Positions 35,276-44,662 of a DNA stretch of 64,000 nucleotides are shown here, in pieces; position 1 is the stretch's first letter, and the number at the start of each line of letters is the position of its first letter. Location: NCBI GenBank assembly GCA_018697095.1, contig JABHSG010000001.1, positions 186,169-250,168 on the forward strand, in the 5' to 3' direction. The DNA is from an archaeon. Lineage in GTDB: Archaea; Nanobdellota; Nanobdellia; Woesearchaeales; GW2011-AR9. The position numbers and the translations under genes were made by a program. The notes below the pieces were generated by a model. The model ran no database searches. It had not been told where the DNA came from and worked only from the letters and a program-made list of their open reading frames with translations.

Positions 35276-35890
35276 TTATCGATAAAATCTGCCACAAATA
35301 AGTGCGCCCTTTGGAACAACACCACCAAACGGATATTCTATCTGCTTCACATCGTCCAAATTTCCACCTCTTGGTTTATGAATCGCTTGACCCATAGAAA
35401 AAGCATACATTTCAGGAGCATCAGCAATTAACCACGAAAACCCCAACCCATTTTCTCCATGACTACCAATTCGTTTGCCACTCAAAAATGCCTCTTTCAA
35501 AACAACCCTTCCTTCAGAATCTACAAATCCTGGCCCTGAATCAAGAATATAGACAGAGACCCTTCCTTGATAAGAATCTGCAAGAATTAAGCTTTTTCTA
35601 ATTGAGGTTTCATCCACAGATGAAATAAACAAAGTTCTTTTCATAACATGCTGAATAATATTCTCTATTCCAAGAAACAAAAAAGATCCTAAATGACTAG
35701 GATAATTTCCAAAAGATTCCTCCCAATCCATAAAACAGGCTGGCCCTTTTGTTGTGAATGGTCTTCTAAACAAAACTCCTTCTCTTCCAGAAACTTTTTG
35801 AGCAATCATCTCATCAGTTAAATTAGGCAAATCTCTCCACATTTCAAAAACAAGTTTGTCAACGCTACCCTCACTCAGATCAAAGATCAT
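35276..35890 (-). CDS. orphan GHKL (HATPase_c) ATPase domain protein
   Basis: 204 residues. The Bergerat ATP-binding motifs are present: N box FLGIENIIQHV (Glu76-Asn77), G1 LDSGPGF (Asp117) and G2 SHGENGLGFSW (144-152). There is no His-phosphoacceptor domain, membrane segment or response regulator next door, so it is not a standard sensor kinase; an anti-sigma-like or stand-alone ATPase role is possible. Its start lies within the long upstream frame of pheS but before the real pheS ATG, so the two genes are divergent. Confidence 0.72.
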   Translation of the reverse strand: MIFDLSEGSVDKLVFEMWRDLPNLTDEMIAQKVSGREGVLFRRPFTTKGPACFMDWEESFGNYPSHLGSFLFLGIENIIQHVMKRTLFISSVDETSIRKSLILADSYQGRVSVYILDSGPGFVDSEGRVVLKEAFLSGKRIGSHGENGLGFSWLIADAPEMYAFSMGQAIHKPRGGNLDDVKQIEYPFGGVVPKGALICGRFYR

Positions 35891-36020
35891 GACCCTTCAA
35901 AAACAGACCCTATTTTTAAGCATAAACTACAAAAAAATCAATTTTAAGTTGTTATTCTCTACGTCTTATGAAAAACAGCAGGGTAATTTTATATATTATC
36001 TAAAACAAACTCCCACTATA

Positions 36021-37562
36021 ATGAAGATAGATTCTCTAATAGCTAAATTACACCCATTAGAACGTAAAGTTCTTCCAGAGTTAGCTAAAACTACCTCTTT
36101 CAAAGAGTTAGCAAAATTAGCAGATCTTACAGAGATCGAAGTTATGCGAGCTCTTCAATGGCTTGAAAATAAAGGTGCTCTAACTTTAGAATCAATTGAA
36201 GACACATTCATTGAATTAGCTGATAATGGAGAAAAGTACGCAAAAGCCGGTCTTCCTGAAAAACAAATACTCAAATTTCTTGATAACACTTTCAAAGCTG
36301 CAGACAAATTGCTAAAAGAAGCAGACCTTTCAATGCAAGAACTAAATGCCTCTATTGGTAAACTAAAACGCCAAGGCGCAATTGAAATGCAAAGAGCAGC
36401 AAATGGTTTAATGCTTAAGGCCACTAAAGCTGCAAAAGAATTTTTGCAAACTGATACTATTGAAGAACTATTTTTACAAAAAGAATTCCCAATTAACGAA
36501 TCCAAACTAACAAAAGATGATAAAGTTGCTATCAAAAATTTAAGCAAACGTCAAAATTTTATAGAAAAGAAAAAAGTCAAACATGTAAACATCAAACTAA
36601 CCAACCTTGGAAAAAATCTCAGTAAACAAAAAATCAAACAAGATGTGATCAACAGGCTAACTCCGGCAATGTTAAAAGACGGTTCTTGGAAGAAAAAAGA
36701 TTTTCGCGAGTACGATGTTGAGATCAACGTTCCAGAAAAATTCCCTGGAAAAAAACATTTTGTAAATCAAGCAGTTGACTATATCAAAAATATTTGGATT
36801 GAAATGGGTTTTTCAGAAATGGATGGAAACTATGTTCATTCAGCATTTTGGGACCTCGACGCATTATTTGTACCTCAAGACCATCCAGCTAGAGAAATGC
36901 AAGATACTTACTATCTAAATGGGAAAGCCAGTTTACCAGAAGGAAAAGCTCATCAAGACATTTACAAAAAAGTAAAGGCAGCTCACGAAAATGGTGCAGG
37001 AACAGGCTCCACAGGTTGGGGATACAAATACAGCAAAGATGAAGCAAGTAAAATTATGCTAAGAACACACACCACTGTACTTTCCGCAGAAACAATTTCA
37101 AAATTAAAAAAATCAGACCTACCTGCAAAGTTCTTTGCAGTAAATAAAGTATTTCGTAACGAAGCACTTGACTGGAAACATTTATTCGAATTTTACCAAG
37201 TAGAAGGAATTGTTGTTGATCCAAAAGCTAACTTAAAACATCTAAAAGGTTACTTAACCCAATTTTACAAAAAGATGGGTTACAGTAAAGTTAGAATGCG
37301 TCCAGCACATTTCCCGTACACTGAGCCTTCTGTTGAAGTTGATGTTTATCATCCTGTGAAAAAACAGTGGGTTGAACTTGGTGGCGCAGGGATATTTCGT
37401 CCAGAAGTTGTAAAACCATTACTTGGAATTGATTGTCCAGTTCTAGCTTGGGGCCAAGGTATGGGGAGAATCATCAGTGCATACTGGGGCATAACTGATA
37501 TTCGAGATTTATACAAAAACGATTTAAAACAATTAAAAGAAATGAAGATGTGGGTAAAATAA
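36021..37562 (+). CDS. pheS: phenylalanyl-tRNA synthetase alpha subunit
   Basis: 513 residues from the ATG at 36021 (MKIDSLIAKLHPLERKVLPEL, the typical archaeal start); the frame is open upstream but not conserved. The N-terminal winged-helix modules are followed by the class II catalytic core: PAREMQDTYYL (motif 2 region), GSTGWGYKYS and motif 3 WGQGMGRI. Works as an alpha2-beta2 enzyme with PheT, encoded 37 bases downstream. Divergent from the GHKL gene. Confidence 0.95.
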   Translation: MKIDSLIAKLHPLERKVLPELAKTTSFKELAKLADLTEIEVMRALQWLENKGALTLESIEDTFIELADNGEKYAKAGLPEKQILKFLDNTFKAADKLLKEADLSMQELNASIGKLKRQGAIEMQRAANGLMLKATKAAKEFLQTDTIEELFLQKEFPINESKLTKDDKVAIKNLSKRQNFIEKKKVKHVNIKLTNLGKNLSKQKIKQDVINRLTPAMLKDGSWKKKDFREYDVEINVPEKFPGKKHFVNQAVDYIKNIWIEMGFSEMDGNYVHSAFWDLDALFVPQDHPAREMQDTYYLNGKASLPEGKAHQDIYKKVKAAHENGAGTGSTGWGYKYSKDEASKIMLRTHTTVLSAETISKLKKSDLPAKFFAVNKVFRNEALDWKHLFEFYQVEGIVVDPKANLKHLKGYLTQFYKKMGYSKVRMRPAHFPYTEPSVEVDVYHPVKKQWVELGGAGIFRPEVVKPLLGIDCPVLAWGQGMGRIISAYWGITDIRDLYKNDLKQLKEMKMWVK

Positions 37563-37599
37563 ACAAACTTACTATAACTTCCAAAATAACAATTAAAAA

Positions 37600-39360
37600 A
37601 TGCCAACCGTAATATTTAGTAAATTAGAACTTGAATCGCTCATCGAGAAGAAACTTCCTCTTGAAGAGCTAAAAGATCGTATCAGTATGCTCGGAACAGA
37701 CTTAGAACATATTGAAGGTGATGAGATCAAAGTAGAAATTTTTCCAAACCGACCAGATTTACTTTCTCAAGAAGGGTTCGCAAGAGCACTTGCTAGTTTC
37801 ATAAATGCCAAAGGCAAAACTGGACTAAAACAATATAATGTTGAAAAACCAAAAAAACAATTAATTCTCAAAAATTTACCACCACAGTGGCCTTTTGCTA
37901 TTGCTTTTATCGCTAAAGGATTAAATTTAGATGCTGAAAAAGTACGTGACTTAATTCAACTCCAAGAAAAGATAGGAGTTACTATGCTTCGTAACCGTAA
38001 AAAAGGCGGAATTGGCCTTTATCCTCTTGAAAAAATTCATTTCCCAATCACTTTCGAAGGAAAAAATCCTAAGGATATTAAATTTCAACCATTAGATCAC
38101 AATAAAATTCTTACAGCAAAACAAATTTTAGAAGATCACAAAAAAGGAAAAGAGTATGGTCACTTAATGCAAGACTGGAAAAAATATACTATTTTCACAG
38201 ATGCAAAAAAAGAAATTATGTCCATGCCCCCAATTATTAATTCAGACATTGTTGGAAAAATCGATACTACTACAAAAAATCTTTTTATTGAATGCACAGG
38301 TAACGACCTTAAAACAATCACTAAAGCAATTAACATCTTTGCCTCTAGTCTTGCAGACATGGGTGCAACTTTAGAAGCAATTGAAGTTATTGGTAACAAA
38401 ACAACAAATAACAAACTCATAATTCCAGATCTTAACCCAACAAAAATGCCACTAGATCTTCCAAGAATCAATAAACTTCTAGGGCTAGAACTTACAATTA
38501 AAGATGCTAAAAAATGGTTAGAACGTATGGGTTTTGGCGTAGAAGAATCAAAAAATAAAGACCAGCCAGCAACAGTTCTAATCCCAGCTTATAGAAACGA
38601 CATCCTTCATTCAGTAGACTTAGCCGAAGATATCGCTATCGCTTACGGCTACGAAAATTTCACCCCAACTATTCCTGATGTTGCAACAATCTCGCAGCCT
38701 AACAAACGTGAAGTTTTTGTAGAAAAACTAAGAAATCGTCTTATCGGCTTTGGCTTACTAGAAATAAAAAATTATCACCTAATCAAAAATGAAGAAACTA
38801 CTATCTCTATGAATAAGCCAAATCTTGATACAGTAAAGTTAGCAAACTCTCTTGGTGACCACAACACTTTACGTCCAGACCTAATCTCAAGTTTACTAAA
38901 AACATACACAATCAACGCTCATCATGAATATCCACAAAAAATTTTCGAAACAGGTAGAACTTTCAATTACGAAAACAAATCCCACTCTCCAAAAAATACT
39001 GACACAGGAATTTTAGAATCTGAACATCTAGCTGTTGGCCTTTGTAGTGAAACCGCTGACTTTACAGCAATCAGGCAAGTGATGGATATGATTGCACGTG
39101 AAACAGATACAAAATTAGAAATAAAAGAGCCAACAACTCAATCCCAAAAAACACTTTATCCAGAATTCATCCAAGGACGTGTTGGAGAAATAATCTTAAC
39201 ACAAACAATTAGTAAAACAAAACAAAAATCTGTCTCCATCGGAAAACTAGGGGAAATCCACCCACAAGTACTTGATAATTGGGGAATCAAAATGCCAATA
39301 GTAGCATTAGAACTTAATGTAGAACTTCTTCTAAAAGCAGTACAGCAAAACAATAAATAA
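37600..39360 (+). CDS. pheT: phenylalanyl-tRNA synthetase beta subunit
   Basis: 586 residues, the size of the archaeal/eukaryotic-type beta subunit. B-domain and catalytic-like features include MPTVIFSKLELESLIEKKL at the start, EVEIFPNRPDLLS-like IFPNRPDLLSQEG and the late HPQVLDNWGIKMPIVALEL motif. The third B5 core motif DLAEDIAIAYGY is visible. Pairs with PheS; translated from the same transcript. Confidence 0.95.
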   Translation: MPTVIFSKLELESLIEKKLPLEELKDRISMLGTDLEHIEGDEIKVEIFPNRPDLLSQEGFARALASFINAKGKTGLKQYNVEKPKKQLILKNLPPQWPFAIAFIAKGLNLDAEKVRDLIQLQEKIGVTMLRNRKKGGIGLYPLEKIHFPITFEGKNPKDIKFQPLDHNKILTAKQILEDHKKGKEYGHLMQDWKKYTIFTDAKKEIMSMPPIINSDIVGKIDTTTKNLFIECTGNDLKTITKAINIFASSLADMGATLEAIEVIGNKTTNNKLIIPDLNPTKMPLDLPRINKLLGLELTIKDAKKWLERMGFGVEESKNKDQPATVLIPAYRNDILHSVDLAEDIAIAYGYENFTPTIPDVATISQPNKREVFVEKLRNRLIGFGLLEIKNYHLIKNEETTISMNKPNLDTVKLANSLGDHNTLRPDLISSLLKTYTINAHHEYPQKIFETGRTFNYENKSHSPKNTDTGILESEHLAVGLCSETADFTAIRQVMDMIARETDTKLEIKEPTTQSQKTLYPEFIQGRVGEIILTQTISKTKQKSVSIGKLGEIHPQVLDNWGIKMPIVALELNVELLLKAVQQNNK

Positions 39361-39374
39361 AAACAACAACTCTA

Positions 39375-40299
39375 CTAAAAATTAGCACGTGCATTTCTAA
39401 GAATCCCTTCAAGTTGTGATTGATTTGGATTTCTAGGAAGTTCAACTTGCCTTCCACCAACAGATGCCAAGTCACGATTCATTCGAACAACTGCACCTTG
39501 CATCAAATCAACTAACTCTTCTCGCGTAGGATTCTTAGGGACATAATTATTATTCACAATTACTGCATCAGCAAAATCACGTGTTGGCAAAACAAATTTT
39601 CTACACATCTCTTCAACACGCCCAGCACCAAAATACTTCAAAATTATTTCTTTAGGCAGTTTCCCACGCCCGCCTTCTTCAACAGAACGTGAGTCACGAT
39701 CAATCCTTCGAGGAAGAATTTTATTATCATCTGTATGAACATATAACTTCAAATCAGCCATTTCTTGTAAAACAGGATCATGTAAAGCAAATAATCCTTC
39801 AATTAAAATCACTGGTGCAGGAGCAACCCTAACTAATTTTGAATTTGTATACCCTGCCTGATTACCAGTCCCAAAAGTATAAGCTGGCCTAAATGTAGTT
39901 TCACCTTCCAAAAGGTGTCCTAAATTCAAATTAAGCCAATGAAAATTTATTGTATCTGGGTGGTCATGGTTATTCCAATAATCTAAATTTTGTAATCCTT
40001 CAGGAAGCCCATCTTTTTTTCCACCTAAATAATAATGGTCCATGCCTAAACTCATAACGCCTGATTCTTCACCATACTCTGCTTTAAAAATATAACTGCC
40101 TTTCAACAAGTGTACTTGTCCCAGAAGCTGTGCCACCACCAATCAAGATCAAAGTTGGTTTAGAATTTAGTCTTACTCCTTCAATATACATTCGAAGAGC
40201 ATTTTCTCCCTGTCCAAATGAATTATATATTCCTTGCATAACCCTCTCAAAACAGGCCTCTTTTAAAAACTTAATTTTAATTAAGTTCAAAAATTTCAT
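39375..40299 (-). pseudogene. frameshifted uridine kinase-like P-loop protein
   Basis: Two frames together encode one kinase. The first (from 40299) carries the P-loop LILIGGGTASGTST and then stops; the second (40142-39375, 255 codons) supplies the rest from GSYIFKAEYGEES through MDHYYLG, the EGLFALHDP Walker B-like region and RRIDRDSRS. One base must be skipped near 40095-40110 to join them. In addition the invariant Walker A Lys (GK[ST]) is Thr (GTST). Both defects point to loss of function, although one could be a sequencing error. It lies 30 bases from an intact paralogue (40330-40998) on the same strand. Confidence 0.7.
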
Positions 40300-40329
40300 T
40301 TTTGTAACCTAACATCAAAAATACTAACT

Positions 40330-40998
40330 TTAAGAATTATTTACAATTACAATATCTGCTCTTTCTTTTTGTGGGATTACATGCATTTTATACTCTTTAA
40401 ACGCATACTTCTCCCAATAAGCACGTGTTTGCTCTTCACTTCTTTCTCTTTCTTTCAAATCACGTGCAATTCTTCTAGATAAGCGTACATCATCATCGGC
40501 ATCAACAAACACCCCAAAATCTACAAATTCAAGCAACTGAGAATCAAGCGCATGCACCCCCTCAATAATCAAAACTGATTTAGAATACAATTTATGAGAA
40601 CTTTCCTGACATCTATACCCAATTCCTTGTTTGGTATACAAAAAATTCGGACGTAAAACAAAATTTCCGAAGAGTAAATGCCTAACATGTTCTAAAAATA
40701 AATCCATCTCAATTTTCCACGGAAACTCTTCATCTTTTTTGAGTTCACCAGTTTTACCACAATACTCTTCATTTTCATAATAATGGTCCATCTCTAATAT
40801 TTCAACTGACTCTCCTCTTGTTTCAAAAAAATCCTTTAGTTTCAAAGAGATTGTTGTTTTTCCAGACCCAGTTCCACCACAAACAGATATCACGCATGGA
40901 CGTTTTGAATTTTCATCACTATTATCATTTCTAAAACTAAAATAACTTTTCAAAACCAAAGAAAAAGCTTCCTCAAAATCATTAAATACAATTGACAT
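40330..40998 (-). CDS. uridine kinase-like P-loop kinase
   Basis: 222 residues. Walker A is CGGTGSGKTT (40-49, Lys intact), followed by the MDHYYE motif, Walker B-like VLIIEGVHALD and RLSRRIARDLKERE, all typical of the uridine kinase/phosphoribulokinase family. The reaction is likely phosphorylation of a nucleoside or sugar; uridine is the best guess. Upstream of, and paralogous to, the broken kinase at 39375. Divergent from the TauE gene. Confidence 0.82.
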   Translation of the reverse strand: MSIVFNDFEEAFSLVLKSYFSFRNDNSDENSKRPCVISVCGGTGSGKTTISLKLKDFFETRGESVEILEMDHYYENEEYCGKTGELKKDEEFPWKIEMDLFLEHVRHLLFGNFVLRPNFLYTKQGIGYRCQESSHKLYSKSVLIIEGVHALDSQLLEFVDFGVFVDADDDVRLSRRIARDLKERERSEEQTRAYWEKYAFKEYKMHVIPQKERADIVIVNNS

Positions 40999-41100
40999 AA
41001 AGGTAAAAAATAAGCTTTAGTTATAAATATGCTACGTAAACAAAACAGCTTCAAAACCAATTCTATTATATACTTTAGCTCACACAATAAACATACCAAA

Positions 41101-41847
41101 ATGGAACTTTTTTTGCAAATTATCATCACTTTTTTCATAGGAATAGCAGCAGCAATTGTAGGAGCAATAACTGGTGGTTCAGGCCTAATCACAATCCCAG
41201 GCATGATTTTAATTGGGGTGCCAGTAGAAATAGCAATCGCAACTACTAGAGTAGGAACAATAGCACTCAATGCAGTATCTGCTGAAGTCTACGCAAAAAA
41301 ACACAAAATAATTTGGAAATATGTAATCCCTTTAAGCATCCTAGGAGTTATCGGATCCTCAATTGGAGCACTACTTCTAATAGATTTTAATAAAGACATT
41401 TTAGAATTGGTTGTTGGAATAATCATCCTAAGCCTTCTCCCAATCATCTATTTAGAAAAAAATATGGGCATAAAAGATGTTGAAACATCAAAATTAAAAC
41501 ATATTATTGCCTATATTTTATTATTCCCAGTATACATTTTCGCTGGTTTTTTCGGAGGAGGAGCAGCAATTTTTGTAAACACAATCAATGTTGGTTTATT
41601 TGGAATCACTTATATCGAATCAAATGCAACTTCTAGAATCCCTTGGCTAATTATCTCTATTGTTACTTTCACAATTTTTGCTTTTTCAGGGTTTATCAAC
41701 TACGCATTAGGAATTTCTCTAGCACTTGGTATGGTGATTGGGGCATACATTGGAGCACAAGAAGCAATGCATAAAGGTAATGCTTGGGTAAAAATAGTTT
41801 TTGTAGTAGTTATCCTAGCCAGTGCGACAAAACTACTCTTCTTCTAA
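41101..41847 (+). CDS. TauE/SafE-family membrane permease
   Basis: 248 residues from the ATG at 41101; an ATG at 41029 would add 24 hydrophilic residues. Eight hydrophobic helices, with the family GAITGGSGLITIPGM signature in the first and its inverted repeat AGFFGGGAAIF near the middle. The family exports sulfite or organosulfonates or imports related anions; the cargo here is unknown. Confidence 0.85.
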   Translation: MELFLQIIITFFIGIAAAIVGAITGGSGLITIPGMILIGVPVEIAIATTRVGTIALNAVSAEVYAKKHKIIWKYVIPLSILGVIGSSIGALLLIDFNKDILELVVGIIILSLLPIIYLEKNMGIKDVETSKLKHIIAYILLFPVYIFAGFFGGGAAIFVNTINVGLFGITYIESNATSRIPWLIISIVTFTIFAFSGFINYALGISLALGMVIGAYIGAQEAMHKGNAWVKIVFVVVILASATKLLFF

Positions 41848-41911
41848 AATTAACAAGAAATCAAATTATAATCATTTTCTAAAAATAAAAATAAAAAAAT
41901 TATACTAAAAC

Positions 41912-42376
41912 TTAAGAGCTACACCAACAAGAAAAAGACATCTCTTCCTCTGGACCAAGTGCAATTCCAGCAGTAGTAGCTACTGAAGAACATTCATAAA
42001 TTGTTGTTTTATCATCTTCTAAATAATAAGCTTCATATTCATAATCATATCTTTTACTTATAACGTGTCTTTCCATAAATTGACATGAAGAATACTCTTT
42101 GCCTTCACAAACTTGGTTACAAGTTTGACCTAAAAGAGTATTTACTGGTTCCTTTTGGAAAACGCTCTCTTGAAATTCTTCCTTGATGCTAGTTGTTTCA
42201 ACTGAAACTTCAGAAGTTGAAGTTTGTGACAATTTTGTACTATCAAACTTAACTGCTTGGCCCGTTGTACTAACTTCATCAAATAAACCACCACTAAAAT
42301 TAACTATCAATCCAACAACGGCTACTAAAATCACAGCCCCTAAAATAATTCTATTTATTCTTTTATCATTTCCCAT
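41912..42376 (-). CDS. single-pass membrane protein with TGQAV motif
   Basis: 154 residues from the ATG at 42376, supported by AGGTGA five bases upstream; the ATG at 42385 is not preceded by one. A short charged start, one TM helix (about 12-30) and an external tail beginning STTGQAVKF, then a Cys-rich C-terminal half. The TG-x-A-[IV] motif directly after the TM matches the tandem pair at 16220-16726, so this may be a shared anchoring or processing signal. Function unknown. Confidence 0.6.
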   Translation of the reverse strand: MGNDKRINRIILGAVILVAVVGLIVNFSGGLFDEVSTTGQAVKFDSTKLSQTSTSEVSVETTSIKEEFQESVFQKEPVNTLLGQTCNQVCEGKEYSSCQFMERHVISKRYDYEYEAYYLEDDKTTIYECSSVATTAGIALGPEEEMSFSCWCSS

Positions 42377-42485
42377 AAAAATCACCTAAATTATAATCGC
42401 GCAAAAAGCGAATAATATAAAATAACTAGAAACAGCTATATAAAAGTTATTCAAAAATTAAAAAAAATTAATTAAAATATAAAAA

Positions 42486-42845
42486 TCAGTAAACACGGTC
42501 GTGTAATTCAATCTTAGAAGGGTCAATCTCTTCTTTTTTCTTAGCTTCAACTTGAACACGATTAGTTCCGTCTTTCATTTCTTGAACCGTTTTTTTGAAA
42601 GCTTCAACTTGTTTATCAGTTAAATTTTCAAATCTATGATAATTCTTTTTGATAGAACGCAAAAAACTATTTTGTTCATAATATTCTGTTGGAATATCAA
42701 ACATTGGACCAAGTTTAGGGTCATCTACTTTTTTCAAAACAATTGCTTTTTCACAATCCCAACATTCAACCCAACGTGACCTACGTGTAGCAATCACGAA
42801 ATTCTTTTTACATCTAGAACATTTTTGTTTAAAACTAATTGCCAT
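42486..42845 (-). CDS. small zinc-ribbon protein
   Basis: 119 residues. The N-terminal ribbon has CSRC (9-12) and CWDC (28-31), four Cys for one zinc. The rest is helical, basic and hydrophilic with no further motif; it could be an RNA- or DNA-binding protein. Not recognised further. Next to, and on the same strand as, the pseudouridine synthase. Confidence 0.7.
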   Translation of the reverse strand: MAISFKQKCSRCKKNFVIATRRSRWVECWDCEKAIVLKKVDDPKLGPMFDIPTEYYEQNSFLRSIKKNYHRFENLTDKQVEAFKKTVQEMKDGTNRVQVEAKKKEEIDPSKIELHDRVY

Positions 42846-42898
42846 ACAACACTACCAAAAGCCCACTTTATAAGCCTTTACCAACAAACAAAAAAACA

Positions 42899-43654
42899 TC
42901 ACTTTTTACCAAAAACTAGTTCTTTAATCTCACTACCACTAAATTCGTAATATTCCCCTTGAGCAAGTTCAAACTTACTAAGTTCTAATCCACCAATAGC
43001 TACTCGCTCAAGTGCCATACATCGGTTCCTAACAGCGCCAATCATCTTACGAACCTGTCGATATTTTCCTTCTCTAATTGTCAAAAAGATTTCATGATCC
43101 CGCAATATTTCAACATGAGCAGGTTTTGTCATATACGTATCATCATAAACTTCAATTTCAACTCCCATAGAAAGCATTTCAGCTTGCTCAGTGTCAAAAC
43201 GCTTCTTAGTCAAAATGCGATACTTTTTAGCAACTTTATCTTTAGGTTCAAGTACTTTAGATCCAAAAGCTCCATCATTAGTAATTATCAAAAGTCCAGT
43301 TGTAGGGATATCAAGTCGTCCAACAGCAAACAAGGTGTTCCACGCTCTTTTAGCAGGCTCTCCTTCGCCAAGTACTCCTAGTGGAATCAATTCACGAACA
43401 TCTTTGTATTTGTCTCCACGCTGGCAAGAATACGCTTGAGGTTTATTAATAATGAAATAGCGAAGTGCCGGGAGCTCTACCTTAACATAATCCAAACAAA
43501 CTTCTCGTGTATTAGGGTTACATTGAAAATTCATATTCTTAGTTACTTTTCCTTCAACACTAATGCGACCTTCTTTAAGTGCTTTAATAATTCCAGATTT
43601 TCCTTCAAAGAGCCCACTTTTACGTAATATCTGCATTAATGTTAATTTTGCCAT
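42899..43654 (-). CDS. 16S/23S rRNA pseudouridine synthase, RsuA/RluB family
   Basis: 251 residues. An N-terminal S4-like RNA-binding part (about 1-50) is followed by the catalytic domain: YFIINKPQAYSC, then VGRLDIPTTGLLI with catalytic Asp115, and EGKYRQVRKM near 196. This family isomerises a uridine in rRNA and is mainly bacterial; archaeal cells usually rely on other pseudouridine synthases and guide RNAs. Transfer from bacteria is likely. Target site cannot be inferred. Confidence 0.88.
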   Translation of the reverse strand: MAKLTLMQILRKSGLFEGKSGIIKALKEGRISVEGKVTKNMNFQCNPNTREVCLDYVKVELPALRYFIINKPQAYSCQRGDKYKDVRELIPLGVLGEGEPAKRAWNTLFAVGRLDIPTTGLLIITNDGAFGSKVLEPKDKVAKKYRILTKKRFDTEQAEMLSMGVEIEVYDDTYMTKPAHVEILRDHEIFLTIREGKYRQVRKMIGAVRNRCMALERVAIGGLELSKFELAQGEYYEFSGSEIKELVFGKK

Positions 43655-43710
43655 AATGTTTGAAAAACAACACTCTTTTTAAAACTCTTTACCTTAAAAA
43701 AGAGGTAACA

Positions 43711-44154
43711 ATGAATTCAAAATTAAAAATATATTTCGCAGGGTCAATTCGTGGGGGTAGGGGGGACGCAAACCTTTACGCGCAGATCATAAATTTCCTA
43801 AAAGAATCTGGGGAAGTTCTTACAGAACACATTTCTAACAGTTCTCTATCAAACCAAGGTGAAAACCTCAATGAAAAATTCATTCACGACAGAGACATTT
43901 CTTGGCTCCGTGAAACTGACATCCTAATAGCAGAATGCACAACACCTAGTTTAGGGGTAGGTTACGAAGTAGGAAGAGCGCTTGAATGGGATAAACCAAT
44001 GCTCTGCCTTTACAGAATAAAAGAAGGCAAAAATATTTCTGCCATGATTTGCGGTAATCAGAACCTTAATCCAAAAGAGTACAAAAATTTAGAAGAAGCA
44101 AAAGAGATCATAACAAAATTCATAACAGAAATAAATGATAAAAAAATAAAATAA
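43711..44154 (+). CDS. 2'-deoxynucleoside 5'-monophosphate N-glycosidase (DNPH1/RCL-like)
   Basis: 147 residues from the ATG at 43711, supported by GAGGT five bases upstream. The family signature YFAGSIRGGRGD is present, then GEVLTEH, FIHDRDISWL, and PSLGVGYEVGRAL with the likely catalytic Glu. DNPH1 cleaves the N-glycosidic bond of deoxynucleotides, feeding base and deoxyribose-phosphate salvage or removing modified nucleotides. With the deaminase-like gene and the kinases it hints at nucleotide salvage. Divergent from the pseudouridine synthase. Confidence 0.85.
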   Translation: MNSKLKIYFAGSIRGGRGDANLYAQIINFLKESGEVLTEHISNSSLSNQGENLNEKFIHDRDISWLRETDILIAECTTPSLGVGYEVGRALEWDKPMLCLYRIKEGKNISAMICGNQNLNPKEYKNLEEAKEIITKFITEINDKKIK

Positions 44155-44170
44155 AAATAAATCAACAAAC

Positions 44171-44662
44171 CTAAGCTTGTTTTTCTACAAGTGAATCAGC
44201 TAAGTCTCCAGTTGGTTTAACTGTTGATTTTGGAACTTCCTTAACAGCTTCTTTTTTCTCAGCTTTTACTTCAACCTTTTTCTCGGTTTTAGCTTCTGCC
44301 TTCTTAGCTGGAGCCTTTGCAGGTTTTTTAGCAGCAACAGGTTTAGCAGAAGACTTCTTCTTACCATTACCTTTCACTAACTTCTTCTTCAAAGTTCGCT
44401 CGCCAGTTTTTCTAGCTTTAGTAGTCCAAACCTTTAATCCAGCAGCTTCAAAAACTTTTGAAACTGCGCTATGGTCTGCTCCACTTTTCAAATCAACTGT
44501 TTCAGGTAGTGGTTCTAAATGGTTCACACTAACCTCTCGGCGTCTTGTATTACCGTCAACCAAAACTTTTCCGTTATTAACTGCGCTAAGAACAACGCAT
44601 TTACGGCCAGCATCACGGCCAGCAAGTTTTACACATAATCTTCCTACGTTAAAAAGTGACAT
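44171..44662 (-). CDS. rpl14e: large ribosomal subunit protein eL14 with charged tail
   Basis: 163 residues. The eL14 core (about 1-75) shows VGRLCVKLAGRDAGRKCVV and RRREVSVNHLEP. The last ~80 residues are a Lys/Ala/Glu/Pro tail not found in usual eL14. Its start touches the end of rpl34e. It closes the ribosomal cluster on the left. Confidence 0.9.
   Translation of the reverse strand: MSLFNVGRLCVKLAGRDAGRKCVVLSAVNNGKVLVDGNTRRREVSVNHLEPLPETVDLKSGADHSAVSKVFEAAGLKVWTTKARKTGERTLKKKLVKGNGKKKSSAKPVAAKKPAKAPAKKAEAKTEKKVEVKAEKKEAVKEVPKSTVKPTGDLADSLVEKQA

Noticed and set aside
39375-40142. Separate intact protein starting at the ATG at 40142
   Set aside because: Its first ~15 residues have no relation to kinases, while the missing P-loop is found in the adjacent frame.
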